Shown: positions 1 through 8,234 of the stretch, one piece after another
Layout of the letters: each line of letters starts with the position of its first letter
Position numbering within the stretch: the first letter of the stretch is position 1
Assembly: GCA_028285105.1 (NCBI GenBank)
Contig: JANQQE010000027.1
Coordinates: 94,909-158,908 of the forward strand
DNA: 64,000 bases
Direction of reading: 5' to 3'
Origin: Alphaproteobacteria bacterium
Lineage (GTDB): Bacteria; Planctomycetota; Phycisphaerae; UBA1845
The notes under the pieces: model-generated
What the model saw: the letters and a program-made list of their open reading frames with translations, nothing else
Databases searched by the model: none
What the model was told of the DNA's origin: nothing
Translations under genes and position numbers: made by a program

Positions 1-1
1 G

Positions 2-1618
2 GGATCACCGGAAGACTACAAAGCCAGCATGTTGTCATTGGCGGTTGGCGAAGAAATTGAACGCGACAAACTGCTGCGTCGATTCGTCGATCTTCAATAC
101 ACCCGCAGCAACACCGACCTAAAGCGGGCGACGTTTCGCGTTCGGGGCGATGTCGTCGAAGTCTATCCGGCATACGAGCAGTTCGCTTATCGCATCGAGA
201 TGTTCGGTGACGAGGTCGAACGACTCGATCTGATCAATCCGACATCGGGTGAAGTGCTGGCCAACGAAGACCGCATCTTCATCTTTCCGGCAGTCCACTA
301 CGTCATGCCCGAAGATCGCATCGATACGGCGATCGCCTCGATCAAAGAAGAATTGGAAAAGCGCCTGCTCGAACTTCGACAACACGGAAAGTTGCTGGAG
401 GCGCAGCGCCTGGCAGCCCGCACCAAATACGACATGGAAATGATCAAAGAGGTCGGATATTGCAGCGGTATCGAGAATTATTCGAGGCATCTGACCGGCG
501 CGCCGCCTGGCGCAAAACCCTCAACGTTGATCAACTATTTTCCGGACGATTTTCATCTCATCATCGATGAGTCGCACGTGACCATTCCACAGATTCGCGC
601 GATGTTTGCCGGCGATCGAAGTCGTAAGCAAGTTTTGGTCGATCATGGTTTTCGATTGCCCTCGGCGATGGACAATCGGCCGTTGCGTTTTGAAGAGTTT
701 GAAGAGTCGTGGTACCACGTCACATTTATGTCGGCGACACCGGGACCGTATGAACTTGAGAAATGCAAAGGTGAGGTGGTCGAGCAGGTGATTCGTCCGA
801 CCGGTCTGATTGATCCACCGATTGAAGTCTTGCCCGCGCGTGGCCAAGTGCCCGATCTGATTCAACGGGTGGCGCAACGTGCGGCGGCAAAGGAAAGTGT
901 GCTTGTTACGACGCTGACGAAGCGATTGGCTGAGGATCTTTCAGATTATTTGAAGCGTGAGGGTTTACGGGCGGAATACTTGCACAGCGAAATCGATACG
1001 CTCGATCGCGTGAAGATTCTCAAATCGTTGCAAGCCGGCGACTTCGACGCATTGGTCGGAGTGAATCTGTTGCGCGAGGGGTTGGATTTGCCGCAGGTTT
1101 CATTGGTCGCGATTCTCGATGCCGACAAGGAGGGCTTTCTGCGAAGCGAGTCGTCTTTGATCCAGATGATCGGTCGAACCGCTCGCAATGTGAATGCGGA
1201 GGTCATTCTTTACGCAGATAAAGTAACGCCGAGCATGCAACGGGCGATGGACGAAACGGAGCGGCGGCGTACGATTCAAATCGCCCACAATGAAGGACAC
1301 GGGATCACCCCAACGACGATTCGCAAAGAGGTGCGCTCCGGATTGGAGACGGTTTTGTCGGCTCGGAAGGTGGCGGCAGAAGCGGTCAAACAATCCGCCG
1401 CTCAGTTGGATCGCAGTGAAGCTGTCGAGATGCTAAAAGCCCAGATGCTTGAAGCGGCGGAGCAACTCGATTTTGAGCGTGCGGCGAAACTTCGCGATCG
1501 GATGGAAGAAATCAAAGGCGACAAATCCACCGAAACGGTTCCTGAAACGTCGCTCGATGTGGATACAGCCCCCCTTCGACCCAAGAGTACCGGAAGAAAA
1601 GGCAGGCGTTTTTCATGA
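2..1618 (+). CDS. uvrB: UvrABC excinuclease subunit B, 5'-truncated by the window edge
   Basis: UvrB is the damage-verifying helicase-like subunit of nucleotide excision repair; it is loaded by UvrA and then recruits UvrC. The reading frame is open from base 2 without a start codon, so roughly the first 140 residues (including the Walker A region) lie outside the window. What remains is diagnostic: a VDHGFRLPSAMDNRP segment, the MSATPGPYE helicase motif (residue 234 counted from the Met at base 29), the C-terminal helicase stretch GVNLLREGLDLPQVSLV with QMIGRTARN, and a C-terminal UVR domain (about residues 466-500, LDFERAAKLRDRM) that contacts UvrC. The stop codon overlaps the nadC start by four bases (ATGA), suggesting co-translation. 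Confidence 0.97.
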   Translation, partial: GSPEDYKASMLSLAVGEEIERDKLLRRFVDLQYTRSNTDLKRATFRVRGDVVEVYPAYEQFAYRIEMFGDEVERLDLINPTSGEVLANEDRIFIFPAVHYVMPEDRIDTAIASIKEELEKRLLELRQHGKLLEAQRLAARTKYDMEMIKEVGYCSGIENYSRHLTGAPPGAKPSTLINYFPDDFHLIIDESHVTIPQIRAMFAGDRSRKQVLVDHGFRLPSAMDNRPLRFEEFEESWYHVTFMSATPGPYELEKCKGEVVEQVIRPTGLIDPPIEVLPARGQVPDLIQRVAQRAAAKESVLVTTLTKRLAEDLSDYLKREGLRAEYLHSEIDTLDRVKILKSLQAGDFDALVGVNLLREGLDLPQVSLVAILDADKEGFLRSESSLIQMIGRTARNVNAEVILYADKVTPSMQRAMDETERRRTIQIAHNEGHGITPTTIRKEVRSGLETVLSARKVAAEAVKQSAAQLDRSEAVEMLKAQMLEAAEQLDFERAAKLRDRMEEIKGDKSTETVPETSLDVDTAPLRPKSTGRKGRRFS

Positions 1619-2526
1619 GCGAACGATCACTGATCCCCATCGACCAAGCCGCCTTGATTGCTCAAACGCGGGCGCTGGTTCAAATGGCCAAAGCCGAAGA
1701 CCTTGGACGTGGCGATCTGACGAGCAGTCTGCTGGGCGATCCCGGCATTGGCGTGTTTCGACTCATCAACAAAGAACCCGGCGTGTTTGCAGGACGTGAA
1801 CTCGCTGAGACGATTGTTGCTGAATATGCGTCGGATATTGAGCTTTCGTGGCAGGCGGACGGTGTGGATGGTGGCGAGTTTGGAAGTGACCACATGTCGC
1901 TCATTGAGCTTGCAGGTCCGGTTAATTCGATCCTGACACTCGAGCGCGTTTTGTTGAATTTTCTTCAACGCCTAAGCGGTATCGCGACCAAGACGCGTCG
2001 ATTCGTTCATGCGGTGCAAGGTACGGGCGCGATTATTTTGGACACCCGGAAAACGACGCCCGGCTGGCGACATCTGGAAAAGTACGCGGTACGCTGCGGC
2101 GGGGGGCAGAATCACCGCATGGGTCTGCACGATGCGGTTTTGATCAAAGACAACCATCTCGCCAGTCAGCCGACCGGTCAGACGTCAGCCGTGGTTTTTG
2201 ACATGCTCAATCGCGTCGGAAGTATCGATCCTCCTCCGCAGTTCATCGAAGTCGAAGCCGACACGCTCGATCAGGTCCGTCAGTTGTTTAGTATCGTGGG
2301 CATCGACGTGGTCTTGCTCGACAACTTCTCACTTACCGAGCTGCGCGAAGCCGTCGGGCTACGGGAATCGTTGAATCTACAGGACAAGGTCAAACTCGAA
2401 GCATCCGGCGGCGTGAATCTCGATTCGGTGGGTGACATCGCCAAGACAGGTGTGGACTACATTTCAGTTGGGGCGTTAACGCACTCTGCGACAGCGGTCG
2501 ATCTGTCATTGGAGCGCATCGGTTAA
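1615..2526 (+). CDS. nadC: Nicotinate-nucleotide pyrophosphorylase (quinolinate phosphoribosyltransferase)
   Basis: This enzyme converts quinolinate and PRPP to nicotinate mononucleotide, CO2 and PPi, the entry step from de novo quinolinate into NAD synthesis; it is cytosolic. The 303-residue length is normal. Family signatures are the DTRKTTPGWR segment, GGGQNHRMGLHDAVLIKDNH (substrate-binding Arg/His/Lys cluster), a VEVEADTLDQ strand and the C-terminal phosphate-binding SVGALTHSA. The ATG overlaps the uvrB stop by four bases. No nadA or nadB is visible in the window. The gene converges on rsgA with only five bases between stop codons, leaving no room for a dedicated terminator. Confidence 0.96.
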   Translation: MSERSLIPIDQAALIAQTRALVQMAKAEDLGRGDLTSSLLGDPGIGVFRLINKEPGVFAGRELAETIVAEYASDIELSWQADGVDGGEFGSDHMSLIELAGPVNSILTLERVLLNFLQRLSGIATKTRRFVHAVQGTGAIILDTRKTTPGWRHLEKYAVRCGGGQNHRMGLHDAVLIKDNHLASQPTGQTSAVVFDMLNRVGSIDPPPQFIEVEADTLDQVRQLFSIVGIDVVLLDNFSLTELREAVGLRESLNLQDKVKLEASGGVNLDSVGDIAKTGVDYISVGALTHSATAVDLSLERIG

Positions 2527-2531
2527 GTGAA

Positions 2532-3662
2532 TCAGTTCATCTGCTCTTCAAACATCCGGCAGTAACTTTCATATCGAATTTCTGAAATAGCACCGTTTTC
2601 AACAGCTTGCATCACGGCGCACTTGATTTCGTGGCGATGGGTGCAGTCTGCGAACTTGCAGTTGGGCACATGCTGAGCGAATTCGATAAAGTGCATTTCG
2701 ATTTCGTTGATCGGAATCGCCGACAAATCAAACGAACGCACACCCGGTGTGTCTGCTACGAAACCGCCGAACGGAAGTTTGTAAAGCATGGCGGTTGTGG
2801 TCGCATGGCGTCCCTTGTTGGTGTCGTCAGCGACCTTGGCGGTGCGAAGATTTAGCGATGGGTCCAGTGCATTTAGTAGCGAACTTTTGCCGACACCGCT
2901 TTGGCCGGCGACGGCTGACGTTTGGTCGCGGAAAATTTCGCGCAATTCGTCGATACCGCGTCCGGTGATCGTACTCGTCGTCAGCGTCTGGTAGCCCAGG
3001 TCCGCGTACTGGGTCAGCATGTTTTTGGCTTCATCGTTTTCATCGAGGTCGATTTTGTTGCAGCAGATGACCGGAGTGATTTCGCCGGCATGGGCTGCGA
3101 CGATGTAGCGATCGATCAGGTGCGGTTTGAAACTGGGTTGGGCGGCTGACGTGACCACGATGACTTGATCGACGTTGGCGACGATCGCGTGTACACGATT
3201 GCCGCTGACCCGTGTCAACATGCCCTTGCGCACCTCGACCTTTTCGATGACGCCTTCATTTTCAACGGCTTCCTGATCGGATTCGATCGAAAAGAGTACG
3301 CGATCGCCGACAGTGACCGGTTGGCGTTCTTTGATGAGGCGCGTCCGCAAAACCCGCCGAACAGTGCAGGGCCAAACGCGCTCGCCATCGTCAACTTCGG
3401 CGATCAAACCGCGCATCGCCACAACGACGCCCTTGGAAAGATCCTCCGTTTTCGGATCGTTTTCGATGATCGTCCGCTTACGCGACATCGAACCTTTGGA
3501 GATGACATTTTCGTCGAGTACGGCGTCGGCGGCTTGGTCCTCGTCGTCGCGGTGGATTCGGGTCCAGTCCTTGGCCCGGGCAGGCTTGCCGCGATTTCGG
3601 CGCAGCGATACCCGCACTTTCTTGCCGGACTTATCGCTGGCATCTTTATCGCGCTTGGCCAT
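2532..3662 (-). CDS. rsgA: Ribosome small-subunit-dependent GTPase RsgA
   Basis: RsgA is a circularly permuted GTPase that tests 30S subunit maturation. The order of motifs shows the permutation: an OB-fold region (around residues 75-165), then NKIDL (G4), then the P-loop GQSGVGKSS (about residue 253), then DTPGVRSF (G3). A C-terminal zinc knuckle follows, with Cys/His spacing NCKFADCTHRHEIKC. At 376 residues it is longer than typical RsgA because of a roughly 70-residue Lys/Arg-rich N-terminal extension (KKVRVSLRRNRGKPARAK), which probably contacts rRNA (inference). It is convergent with nadC and divergent from pyrF. Confidence 0.95.
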   Translation of the reverse strand: MAKRDKDASDKSGKKVRVSLRRNRGKPARAKDWTRIHRDDEDQAADAVLDENVISKGSMSRKRTIIENDPKTEDLSKGVVVAMRGLIAEVDDGERVWPCTVRRVLRTRLIKERQPVTVGDRVLFSIESDQEAVENEGVIEKVEVRKGMLTRVSGNRVHAIVANVDQVIVVTSAAQPSFKPHLIDRYIVAAHAGEITPVICCNKIDLDENDEAKNMLTQYADLGYQTLTTSTITGRGIDELREIFRDQTSAVAGQSGVGKSSLLNALDPSLNLRTAKVADDTNKGRHATTTAMLYKLPFGGFVADTPGVRSFDLSAIPINEIEMHFIEFAQHVPNCKFADCTHRHEIKCAVMQAVENGAISEIRYESYCRMFEEQMN

Positions 3663-3780
3663 GATCCCATTATCGCACTATTAGGTTAAGACGAAAAGCG
3701 AATTCGATTTGAATGTTCGTGTCGATGCGTTGCGTGCGTGGGTTTGCAGCTTTATATTGCGGGCATTGATTGGAGTGAGC

Positions 3781-4692
3781 GTGATCGAAGGATTTGCAGA
3801 CAAATTGTTCCGAAACATCGAGCGTTGCGGAACGTGTGCCTGTGTGGGCATTGATCCTGTGTTCGAGCGATTTCCTTGGTATTTGCGGTGCAAAAGTAAA
3901 AGCAACGCCACGAGAGCTAAGAGTATTCTCGAATTTTGCAAGGGTGTCGTTGATGCGGTTGTTGATCACGTTGCTCTAATAAAGCTAAATATTGCATTTT
4001 TTGAACCTTATCGAGGCCCCGGAATCGAGGCGTACCATGCGGCTGTTCGATACGGGCATAAACGTGGTCTTCTCGTGATCGGTGACATCAAGCGCGGAGA
4101 TATTGGACATTCGAGCGCTAGTTATGCAGCAGCGCACTTGGTGGGAGAGGGGCCTGACGATCCTGCAATCCCTGATGCGGTGACCATTAGCGGGTATCTT
4201 GGCCTCGACGGAGTCGCCCCGTTCATTGAAGTTGCCACCCAAATGGGACGCGGAATATTCATTCTTGTGCATACAAGCAATGAGTCTGCGTCCCAATTGC
4301 AGCACCTTAAGTTACAGAACGGACCAATGGTAGTTGAAGCGATGGCTTGCTTGGTTCATGACTGGGGGTTAGATTCGATTGGAGACTGCGGTTATAGCAA
4401 CATTGGCGCGGTGTCCGCACCCGGCGACGTAGATACTGCGAAGAAATTGCGGAAACTCATGCCCAACAGCATTCTGCTTGTGCCTGGTTTTGGAACCCAG
4501 GGACGTTCGATTGGGCAAGTGGGAGCTTGTTTCGACTCAAAGGGATGGGGCGCAATCGTCAATGCTTCCCGCAGCGTGACTTATACATTCGACACGAATA
4601 TCATTAAGCCCGCTGAGCGTTGGCTGGACGATGTGGAATGCGCCTGTGAGGAATTCGTTAAAGCGCTCGGCGCAATTCGTCACCATCATTGA
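3781..4692 (+). CDS. pyrF: Orotidine 5'-phosphate decarboxylase, long (type 2) form
   Basis: This enzyme decarboxylates OMP to UMP, the last step of de novo pyrimidine synthesis. The Asp-Lys-Asp catalytic signature appears as DIKRGDIGHSS around residue 102, and the long (~300-residue) type 2 architecture is clear from CVGIDPVFERFP near the N terminus and VPGFGTQGRS plus NASRSVTY near the C terminus. The reading frame extends upstream to 3709, but the homologous part begins with the GTG at 3781 (VIEGFADKLF), which has GGAG five bases upstream, so I chose that start. Codon use is unlike its neighbours: AGA, ATA, CTA and AGT codons are frequent, suggesting different ancestry. Confidence 0.93.
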   Translation: MIEGFADKLFRNIERCGTCACVGIDPVFERFPWYLRCKSKSNATRAKSILEFCKGVVDAVVDHVALIKLNIAFFEPYRGPGIEAYHAAVRYGHKRGLLVIGDIKRGDIGHSSASYAAAHLVGEGPDDPAIPDAVTISGYLGLDGVAPFIEVATQMGRGIFILVHTSNESASQLQHLKLQNGPMVVEAMACLVHDWGLDSIGDCGYSNIGAVSAPGDVDTAKKLRKLMPNSILLVPGFGTQGRSIGQVGACFDSKGWGAIVNASRSVTYTFDTNIIKPAERWLDDVECACEEFVKALGAIRHHH

Positions 4693-4719
4693 AACGCAAA
4701 ATGGTGATTGGACCTTCGT

Positions 4720-6090
4720 ATGAACGATGCGCCAAGTCATGTCACTGATGCGGAGTTAGCCGGCGCTCGCGTTGTGGTCATGGGGTTGGGACGATTCGGT
4801 GGTGGCGCTGGCGTGACGCGATTCCTGGTTGGTCGAGGGGCTCGCGTGTTGGTCACCGACATGGCCAATGAAGATACGCTTCGCACGCCGCTTGAGTCCA
4901 TTTCTGATTTGCCTGTTGAGTATCGGTTGGGTTCGCACGACGAAAGCGATCTGGATGATGCCGATTTGCTGATTGTCAGTCCGGCAGTCAATCGTGCGAC
5001 AAGCGCGTTTGTGCAGGAGGCGAACAGGCGGCGAATTCCGTGGACGACGGAAATGGGACTGTTCGTCGATCGCTGCCCCGCGCGAATGATCGGGATCACG
5101 GGTTCCATCGGCAAGAGCACAACGTGTGCCATGCTTCATTGCATCCTTGATTCGCAACCGGCGAAAGAGATTGCGAAACACGAGCAGGTGTACTTCGGTG
5201 GGAATATTGGCCGTTCGCTGCTCGGCGATGTCGATGCGATGTCGGCAAACGATCTGGTTTTATTGGAACTATCAAGTTTTCAGCTTGAGGCGTTGCCGGA
5301 TTTGGCAGGCGATTGGCCAGTGGTGGGAATCACGAATATCACGCCGCATCATCTGGATCGGCATGGTGGTTATGAAGCTTACATTGACGCGAAACTGAAT
5401 CTCATTCGGGGTATGTCGCGCGGCGCAAGGGCAGTCGTTGGTCGAGTCGATGGCGATGTTCGAGAACGAATCATGGGGCTTACTCGTTCGCAGCAAGGGC
5501 GAGTCATCTTAACCGATTCATTCATTGACGTATTCGATCTAAAAATTCCGGGCCCGCACAATCAGACCAACGCGCGGTTCGCGGCAATGGTGGCAAGAGA
5601 GCTTGGCATCGAATTCGAAATCTCCAGATTGGCGCTGGCTGAATTCGGTGGGTTGGCCCATCGTATTCAATACGCTGAGTGTGTCGATGGTGTACGATAT
5701 TTTAACGACTCAAAATCAACATCGGTCGAGGCAATCGATACAGCCCTTCAATCTTTTACCGAACCGGTCGTACTGCTCTGTGGCGGCAAGGACACCGGCA
5801 GCGAACTGGAGCGTATCAAAAACTGCACGTGGAAGTCGGTGCGCGCGGTCGTCAGCTTCGGCGATGCGGCAAAGCGGTTGGCCGACATGATCGGCGGACT
5901 CGATGCCGACAATCGGCCGAAGGTCGTTCAATCGGAGCAAACCATCGCAGCCGCCATCGAGAAGGCTCGAACGCTTGCTCATGCGGGCGATGTAGTCTTG
6001 ATGTCACCCGGTTGCCCAAGCTACGACGCCTTCAGCAACTATGAAGAACGCGGTGACGCATTCATAGCCGCCGTCCAATCCCTCAGCTAG
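4720..6090 (+). CDS. murD: UDP-N-acetylmuramoylalanine-D-glutamate ligase
   Basis: MurD adds D-glutamate to UDP-MurNAc-L-Ala in cytoplasmic peptidoglycan synthesis, with ATP. The N-terminal Rossmann-like part begins VVVMGLGRFGGG. The ATP-binding loop reads GITGSIGKSTT (about residue 125), a variant of the usual GTNGKST. The central-domain ITPHHLDRHG and the C-terminal FNDSKSTSVEA (substrate and ATP contacts) are canonical. Length is 456 residues. I start at the ATG at 4720 rather than the TTG at 4708. It is the only mur gene visible, so it stands apart from a dcw cluster. Its presence implies that this organism makes a peptidoglycan precursor. Confidence 0.95.
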   Translation: MNDAPSHVTDAELAGARVVVMGLGRFGGGAGVTRFLVGRGARVLVTDMANEDTLRTPLESISDLPVEYRLGSHDESDLDDADLLIVSPAVNRATSAFVQEANRRRIPWTTEMGLFVDRCPARMIGITGSIGKSTTCAMLHCILDSQPAKEIAKHEQVYFGGNIGRSLLGDVDAMSANDLVLLELSSFQLEALPDLAGDWPVVGITNITPHHLDRHGGYEAYIDAKLNLIRGMSRGARAVVGRVDGDVRERIMGLTRSQQGRVILTDSFIDVFDLKIPGPHNQTNARFAAMVARELGIEFEISRLALAEFGGLAHRIQYAECVDGVRYFNDSKSTSVEAIDTALQSFTEPVVLLCGGKDTGSELERIKNCTWKSVRAVVSFGDAAKRLADMIGGLDADNRPKVVQSEQTIAAAIEKARTLAHAGDVVLMSPGCPSYDAFSNYEERGDAFIAAVQSLS

Positions 6091-6164
6091 ATTCTCTTCA
6101 TCAACGCGATTTTCGCCTCAGGAATACGGCAGCAATTGCCACGCATCAGGCGCATCCTGCGCCT

Positions 6165-6578
6165 TTGCTTCGATCCCGTAGCGCATTAAGAATTGATCCT
6201 CAAAAACCTGTGGCACGTAACCTGCTTATTTTTCTGCACTTACAGTCGTCTTCAGGAATCCGCCATTCGTTCTGGCACGAATGGCACGCGGGCTGCTTTC
6301 AAGAGTTGTCGGAGGGACTGCGTCCAGCGTGTCCCATCAGAATTGGACCAACACATTCAGATTTCGGAGCAGCAATCTTGAATCTGCGTTTGCAAAACGA
6401 CAAGTCAGCTTGCGATGTCGAGCGAATTGAAATTTCCTCAGCGCCCGATCGTTCGGGCGTTGATTGGCTTTCGTTCGATTGTGCTGAACTCGGGCAAATC
6501 GTTCGTGAGTCGGCTCATCGATCAGTTGCCCAGCACTTGTGTGAGGCGATCGAAACGGATTGCGAGGTGGTCGGATGA
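6165..6578 (+). CDS. Possible small hypothetical gene overlapping flgF
   Basis: I do not recognise this 137-residue frame. Its last third (IEISSAPDRSGVDWLSFDCA and following) has a plausible protein-like composition, and its TGA overlaps the flgF ATG in an ATGA arrangement, the same coupling seen elsewhere in the flagellar cluster. The first half looks poorly coding: no ATG is available near the beginning (the frame opens with TTG) and composition is irregular, so a later internal start or a degraded gene is possible. If real, its position suggests a flagellar accessory role, but nothing in the sequence shows one. Confidence 0.35.
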   Translation: MLRSRSALRIDPQKPVARNLLIFLHLQSSSGIRHSFWHEWHAGCFQELSEGLRPACPIRIGPTHSDFGAAILNLRLQNDKSACDVERIEISSAPDRSGVDWLSFDCAELGQIVRESAHRSVAQHLCEAIETDCEVVG

Positions 6579-7345
6579 CACACGGAATCTGGGCATCGGT
6601 TGGCGGCATGCAGGTCAACGAGTACCGTCAATCGCTCGCTGCGAACAACATGGCCAACCTTGAAACGGTCGGATTCAAGAACGACTTGGCTGTTATCAGC
6701 CAGCGCTTGAACGAAGCCGACGAGGACCCATCGCAAAAAATATTTCAAACCTATCCATACAACGAACTCGGCGGCGGATCGTGGGTTCGTCCTACGTATA
6801 CAAACTTCGCACAAGGCACATTGGAGCCTACCGGTCGTGCGTTGGATGTGGCACTCAATGGCAACGGGTTCTTCGCGGTCAGCGACGGTTCCGAAACGCG
6901 CTACACGCGTGATGGTCGATTCGCCCGCAATGCAGCCGGCGATCTCGTTCTCAGCGCAGACGGTGGGCGCTTCCGTGTGCTCGATCAAGTCGGTTTGCCG
7001 ATCAACATCGCCGACCCCTCGATCGGGTCGATTGCGATCGGTCGAAATGGCGAGGTGATGCAGGGAGACGAAGTTCTCGGACAGATCGGAGTCATCGATT
7101 TCAGCGATCGAACGGCACTCAAAAAGTCAGGTCAGAGTACGTTCAAACTCATCGGCGATGCGCAAGCCATCCCCGCGACAGCGGATATTCACGGCGGCAA
7201 TGTCGAATCTTCAACGGTCGATTCCATCGCCTCACTAACAAATATGATCGAGGTCAGCCGAGCGTACGAACTCAACGCGCGGATGATCTCTTTGCAAGAC
7301 GAAACCCTGGGCATGGCCACCAGCCGCATCGGTCGGGTCGGATAG
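6575..7345 (+). CDS. flgF: Flagellar basal-body rod protein FlgF
   Basis: FlgF is a proximal rod subunit exported by the flagellar type III system. The 256-residue protein starts with the rod/hook family N terminus (MQVNEYRQSLAANNMANLET then VGFKND), contains the central FlgE/F/G repeat (LDVALNGNGFFAVSDG, YTRDGRFARNAAGDLV), and ends with the C-terminal helix pattern GGNVESSTVDSIASLTNMI. It is shorter and more divergent than FlgG downstream, which is why I assign FlgF rather than FlgG. I use the ATG at 6575 rather than an in-frame codon at 6560 because it begins at the conserved sequence and overlaps the upstream stop codon. flgG follows after 13 bases. Confidence 0.9.
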   Translation: MTHGIWASVGGMQVNEYRQSLAANNMANLETVGFKNDLAVISQRLNEADEDPSQKIFQTYPYNELGGGSWVRPTYTNFAQGTLEPTGRALDVALNGNGFFAVSDGSETRYTRDGRFARNAAGDLVLSADGGRFRVLDQVGLPINIADPSIGSIAIGRNGEVMQGDEVLGQIGVIDFSDRTALKKSGQSTFKLIGDAQAIPATADIHGGNVESSTVDSIASLTNMIEVSRAYELNARMISLQDETLGMATSRIGRVG

Positions 7346-7358
7346 GAGGACGTAGTTC

Positions 7359-8168
7359 ATGGCGATTATGGCTTTACATGCGGCGTCGAGCGGGATGAAG
7401 GCGCTCGATACGAAACTGGACGTGACGGCCAACAACCTGGCCAACATCAACACGACTGGATTCAAACGCAGCCGCGTCAATTTCGAGGACTTGCTCTACC
7501 AGACGAAGCGCGAACCGGGTCTGCCCAACGTCGACAACGAACCGATTCCGCATGGTATTCAGGTCGGCCTCGGCGTCCGCATCGCCGGTACGCAACTCGA
7601 TTTCCAACGTGGTCCGGTCGATCCGACCGACAAGCCACTCGACATGATGATCGAAGGCCCGGGTTTCTTTCAGGTGCGCACCAATTTTGACGGTGGACCG
7701 ATCATTGCGTACACGCGGGCTGGCAACTTTACAACGAATGCCGAAGGCAACCTCGTTCTCGGTACACAGGCCGGACCGATTCTCGAACCGCCGATTTCCG
7801 TGCCACCGGATGCAACTGACATCGCCATCGGTCGAAACGGCGAAGTGCGCGTTCGTCAACCCGGTCAACAGCAACTGACGCAAGTGGGTCAGATTGAGTT
7901 GGCGCGATTCGTGAACGAGGAAGGCCTCAAGCAGCTTGGTGGAAATCTGTATCTGGATACCGATGCATCCGGCCCGGCGGTCACCGGACCACCGCAGTTG
8001 GATGGTCTTGGTGCAATTGCCCAAGGCCAATTGGAAATGAGTAACGTCGATCCGGTGCGTGAACTGATCGCTCTGATTACCACGCAGCGCTCGTTTGAAA
8101 TGAACAGCCAGGCGATTCAGTCGGCAGAGCAGGCGCTTCAGATTGTCTCGAATCTAAGGCGGTTCTAA
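7359..8168 (+). CDS. flgG: Flagellar distal rod protein FlgG
   Basis: FlgG builds the distal rod that crosses the periplasm. All family marks are present in 269 residues: the N-terminal DVTANNLANINTTGFKRSR, the FlgG-type segment VQVG/GVRIAGTQLDFQRGPVD, the central PLDMMIEGPGFFQV and YTRAGNFTTNAEGNLV, and a C-terminal MSNVDPVRELIALITTQRSF plus QIVSNLRRF. The start has a good ribosome-binding site (GGAGGA at about 7346). Length is standard (~260 residues). The gene is in the rod-ring operon between flgF and flgA. Confidence 0.96.
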   Translation: MAIMALHAASSGMKALDTKLDVTANNLANINTTGFKRSRVNFEDLLYQTKREPGLPNVDNEPIPHGIQVGLGVRIAGTQLDFQRGPVDPTDKPLDMMIEGPGFFQVRTNFDGGPIIAYTRAGNFTTNAEGNLVLGTQAGPILEPPISVPPDATDIAIGRNGEVRVRQPGQQQLTQVGQIELARFVNEEGLKQLGGNLYLDTDASGPAVTGPPQLDGLGAIAQGQLEMSNVDPVRELIALITTQRSFEMNSQAIQSAEQALQIVSNLRRF

Positions 8169-8219
8169 TCGGCTGAGGTGAACGCGACGTAAGACGCACG
8201 GCAGGATGCTGAACACAAA

Positions 8220-8232
8220 CGCAAGGATTGCG
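8220..8232 (+). promoter_or_regulatory. Candidate CsrA-type hairpin at the flgA ribosome-binding site
   Basis: The 13 bases immediately before the flgA ATG (8235) read CGCAA-GGA-TTGCG, a perfect five-base-pair stem with the GGA core of CsrA sites as the loop. CsrA is encoded eight genes downstream. A three-base loop is smaller than the preferred hexaloop, so the assignment is tentative; the hairpin could also simply mask the ribosome-binding site. Confidence 0.35.
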
Positions 8233-8234
8233 GC

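Noticed and set aside
7374..8030. 218-codon antisense frame in flgG
   Set aside because: Shadow of a well-supported flgG.
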